This document shows positions 61,711 through 64,000 of a stretch of 64,000 nucleotides of DNA, piece by piece. Location: the NCBI GenBank assembly GCA_021568835.1, contig JAKGSH010000001.1:620001-684000 (forward strand), given 5' to 3'. The position numbers and the translations under genes are program-made. Below the pieces are notes generated by a model. It was not told the DNA's origin. It made no database searches and saw only the letters and a program-made list of their open reading frames with translations. Every line of letters starts with the position of its first letter. The stretch's first letter is position 1. Source of the stretch: Streptomyces sp. Tue 6430. Its GTDB lineage: Bacteria; Actinomycetota; Actinomycetes; Streptomycetales; Streptomycetaceae.

Positions 61711-62209
61711 GTGCGCCTGCTGCTGACGTCCGACACCCACCTCCCCCGGCGCGCCAAGGTGCTTCCCGCGCCACTGCTGGACGCGCTCGCGGAGGCGGAC
61801 GTCGTCGTGCACGCCGGGGACTGGGTCGACACGGCCACCCTGGACCTGCTGGAGCGCCGCAGCCGCCGGCTGATCGGCGTGTACGGCAACAACGACGGCC
61901 CCGACCTGCGGGCCCGCCTCCCCGAGACCGCGTACGCCGACCTCGGCGGGCTGCGCCTCGCGGTGGTCCACGAGACCGGCCCGCGCGGGGCCGGGAGGCC
62001 CGCTGCGCCGCCCGCTTCCCCGACGTCGACGTCCTGGTCTTCGGCCACAGCCACATCCCGTGGGACACCGTCGCTCCCGGCGGGCTGCGGCTGCTCAACC
62101 CGGGTTCCCCGACCGACCGCCGGCGCCAACCGCACTGCACCTACCTGACCGCCGCCGTGGAGACGGGCGGCTCACCGACGTCGTCCTGCACCGGCTGCCG
62201 CCCCGCTGA
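61711..62209 (+). pseudogene. YfcE/MJ0936-like metallophosphoesterase, two frameshifts
   Basis: A roughly 166-residue two-metal phosphodiesterase. The metal motifs are RLLLTSDTHLP (D-x-H), VVVHAGDWVD (G-D), VYGNNDGPDLRARLP (G-N-x-D), and, after a frame break near 61995, VDVLVFGHSHIPW (G-H-S-H). A second break near 62170 precedes the end LTDVVLHRLPPR. Each is repaired by one added base. The order and spacing fit the family completely, so these are probably sequencing errors. GTG 61711. Confidence 0.82.
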
Positions 62210-62535
62210 CGCGAGCGGCTGCCGCGCCGGGTCTGCCGGGCGCGCGGGGCGGACGTGCGGGGGCGGACCCCTCCCGCCGTCGCCGGGCCCCGCTGCCGCC
62301 CCACCGCGGGGCGGCGATCGCGGCGGCCACGGACACGGCCACCCCCTCGGGCGCACGCGCCCCCGGACCGAGCCCCACCGGGAGGCAGCCGGGACAGCTC
62401 CCGCCCGGGCGCCCGGCCGCCCGATCCTCCAACCGCCCTGCCGCTCCGTCGCGCGAGCAGCGGTGACGGAAAGTCAGCTTACTCCTGAGTCAGAAGCTAT
62501 TGACGGTGCCCGGGAAGGGCCGGACCGTAGGGGAC
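62210..62535. promoter_or_regulatory. Promoter region of the GH5-type gene
   Basis: A 326-base gap, very GC-rich up to about 62460, then markedly lower in GC (GTCAGCTTACTCCTGAGTCA, GAAGCTATTGACGG), the likely promoter. No CebR box is present, unlike the GH9 gene. No gene is supported. Confidence 0.5.
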
Positions 62536-64000
62536 ATGCCGAATGTCCGGGCACGTCTGCTCGCTGTTCTGGTCGTCCTCTGCGGACTCTGCGGATTCCT
62601 GACGGTGGCGGGGACCCCGGCCGCCACCGCCGCCCCCCTCCCCGACTCCCTCCCGTTCGACGGCACCGCGCTCACCGTGTCCGGCGGCCGCTTCACGGAC
62701 GGCACCGGACGCGAGGTCGTGCTGCGCGGCTACAACGTCTCCGGCGAGACCAAGCTCGCCGAGAACAAGGGCCTGCCCTTCGCCTCGGTCGCCGACGCGA
62801 AGAAGTCGGCGACCGCCCTGCGCGCGCTCGGCGGCGGCAACTCCGTGCGCTTCCTGCTCTCCTGGGCCTACGCCGAACCGGTGCGCGGCCAGGTCGACAC
62901 CGCCTACCTGGCCGCCGCCACCGACCAGCTGCGCGCCTTCCTCGACGCGGGCGTCCGCGTCTACCCCGACTTCCACCAGGACCTCTACTCCCGCCACCTC
63001 TTCGACCCCGACAGCTGGTACACGGGCGACGGCGCCCCCCGGTGGGCGGTGGAACTCGGCGACTACCCCGACGAGTCCTGCGGGATCTGCCTGTTCTGGG
63101 GCCAGAACATCACCCAGAACGGCGCGGTGAAGGCCGCCCAGCACGACTTCTGGCACAACGCCCACGGCCTCCAGGACGCCTTCCTCGCCACCGCCGAGCA
63201 GACCATGACGTACGTCCGGCAGCACCTGAGTGCCGAGGAGTTCGCCGGCGTCATCGGCTTCGACCCCTACAACGAGCCCTACGCGGGTGCCTACGACTCC
63301 GGCCAGAACAGCCGTGCCTGGGAGCGGGACCTGCTGTGGCCCTTCTACGTCAGGTTCCGTGCCCGGATGGACGCGGCCGGCTGGCAGGACAAGCCCGCCC
63401 TCGTCGAGCCGAACCTCTTCTGGAACGCCAACATCGCCTCCCAGAAACAGGAGGGCGGCCTCCTCGACGCGGGCACCCTCGGCTCCCGCTACGTCCTCAA
63501 CACCCACTTCTACGACCAGAAGGCCATCTCCGCGATCCTGATGTGGGGCAAGGCGGCCGACGGCCAGTACGCCACCGACTTCGGCGCCGTCCGCGACCGG
63601 GCGGCGGCGGCCGGGACGACCGCCGTGGTCAGCGAGTTCGGCCACCCCCTCGCCGGTACGGTCGCCGACAAGGCGCCGACCGTCCTCAAGGCCATGTACC
63701 AGGCCCTCGACTCGCGGGTGAAGGGCGCCGCCTGGTGGACGGACCCGGCCGGCTCCGGACCGGTCCTCTCCGGCAGCCAGTGGCAGTGGGACATCTACCA
63801 CGGCCGCCACCACGAGCCGATGAACGGCAACCCCGACAAGGTGCTCACCGCCGGCGACGCCTGGAACGACGAGGACCTCTCCGCCGTACGCCTCGACGAC
63901 CGCGGTGAGGTGACGCTCCGTCAGGATGCGCGGCTGCTCGACCGGATCTATCCGAGCGCCACCTCCGGCACCACCCTGGCGTTCACCTACGAGGACCGCT
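62536..64000 (+). CDS. Secreted GH5-type glycoside hydrolase (cellulase / endoglycoceramidase-like), 3' end outside window
   Basis: At least 488 residues, still open at the window end. The signal peptide (VRARLLAVLVVLCGLCGFLT, cleavage near ATA) is followed by a TIM-barrel glycosidase: REVVLRGYNVSGETKLAENK (first strand), SVRFLLSWAYAEP, VYPDFHQDLYSRHLF, then the acid/base Glu in GFDPYNEPYAG (about residue 255) and the nucleophile Glu in VVSEFGHPLAG (about residue 370). The layout resembles GH5 endoglycosylceramidase-like enzymes as much as cellulases, so the substrate is left open. ATG 62536. Confidence 0.85.
   Translation, partial: MPNVRARLLAVLVVLCGLCGFLTVAGTPAATAAPLPDSLPFDGTALTVSGGRFTDGTGREVVLRGYNVSGETKLAENKGLPFASVADAKKSATALRALGGGNSVRFLLSWAYAEPVRGQVDTAYLAAATDQLRAFLDAGVRVYPDFHQDLYSRHLFDPDSWYTGDGAPRWAVELGDYPDESCGICLFWGQNITQNGAVKAAQHDFWHNAHGLQDAFLATAEQTMTYVRQHLSAEEFAGVIGFDPYNEPYAGAYDSGQNSRAWERDLLWPFYVRFRARMDAAGWQDKPALVEPNLFWNANIASQKQEGGLLDAGTLGSRYVLNTHFYDQKAISAILMWGKAADGQYATDFGAVRDRAAAAGTTAVVSEFGHPLAGTVADKAPTVLKAMYQALDSRVKGAAWWTDPAGSGPVLSGSQWQWDIYHGRHHEPMNGNPDKVLTAGDAWNDEDLSAVRLDDRGEVTLRQDARLLDRIYPSATSGTTLAFTYEDR

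Noticed and set aside
62460..62535. CebR box searched upstream of the GH5-type gene
   Set aside because: No TGGGAGCGCTCCCA or close variant is present; control of this gene is different from the GH9 gene.

Overview
The window is very GC-rich DNA with strong third-position GC bias, GTG/TTG starts and gene families typical of Streptomyces (subtilisin-inhibitor protein, streptogrisin-like S1 protease, several SpoIIE-type phosphatases, CYP102-like P450, FUSC transporters, ricin-lectin fusions, a CebR-type operator). It is almost certainly a chromosomal stretch of a Streptomyces, rich in secreted, regulatory and accessory genes. I see no rRNA, tRNA, CRISPR array or transposase.

Layout. 1-5.5 kb: rhamnose-type ABC importer (ATPase, two permeases, lipoprotein), L-rhamnose mutarotase and a LacI regulator. 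5.7-14.4 kb: S33 peptidase, a Cys-cluster/pentapeptide protein, a P450 with divergent TetR, an iron-box-controlled DUF2470 gene, a FUSC membrane protein, an FBP zinc-finger protein and a kinase-fold protein. 14.4-23.1 kb: ROK regulator with a palindromic operator, SDR, second FUSC protein overlapping a HAD phosphatase, VanZ, DUF4230 and a PRPP-synthetase-like gene. 23.1-30 kb: STAS protein, lipoprotein, DUF1304-TetR operon with twin operators, small enzymes, a CDF metal transporter, F420-type nitroreductase and flavoprotein. 30.5-41.4 kb: two paralogous sigma-like/zinc-finger/TM/ricin-lectin fusions enclosing a DUF4232 lipoprotein, a PAS-GAF-SpoIIE-HATPase phosphatase, a GH9 cellulase with a perfect CebR box, and a toxin-antitoxin pair with an eroded Doc active site. 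41.4-47.3 kb: FMN 2-hydroxy-acid oxidase, SSI protease inhibitor, a CDGSH / HemK-like methyltransferase / haem-oxygenase-like cluster, and a Ppx/GppA phosphatase. 47.4-53.7 kb: an NHLP-type peptide export operon (two ABC subunits, one with an intact C39 peptidase; an HlyD adaptor; a double-glycine precursor peptide). 54.3-64 kb: streptogrisin-like protease, two divergent SpoIIE phosphatases, small proteins, a metallophosphoesterase and a secreted GH5-type glycosidase running off the end.

The strongest candidate for something undescribed is the peptide export operon. It is a complete leader-peptidase/ABC/adaptor machine with a 71-residue precursor whose core has no cysteine, no basic and no aromatic residue and shows ten-residue quasi-repeats. 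No modification enzyme lies nearby. The paired lectin-sensor fusions around a CebR-controlled cellulase are the second most interesting set.

Caution on sequence quality: at least 16 single-base losses, mostly in G/C runs, break otherwise well conserved genes (four in the HlyD gene alone). This looks like a draft assembly with indel errors. Genes marked as frameshifted are probably intact in the organism. A few others (lactonase tail, oxidoreductase tail, DUF1348, flavodoxin head) look like true remnants.
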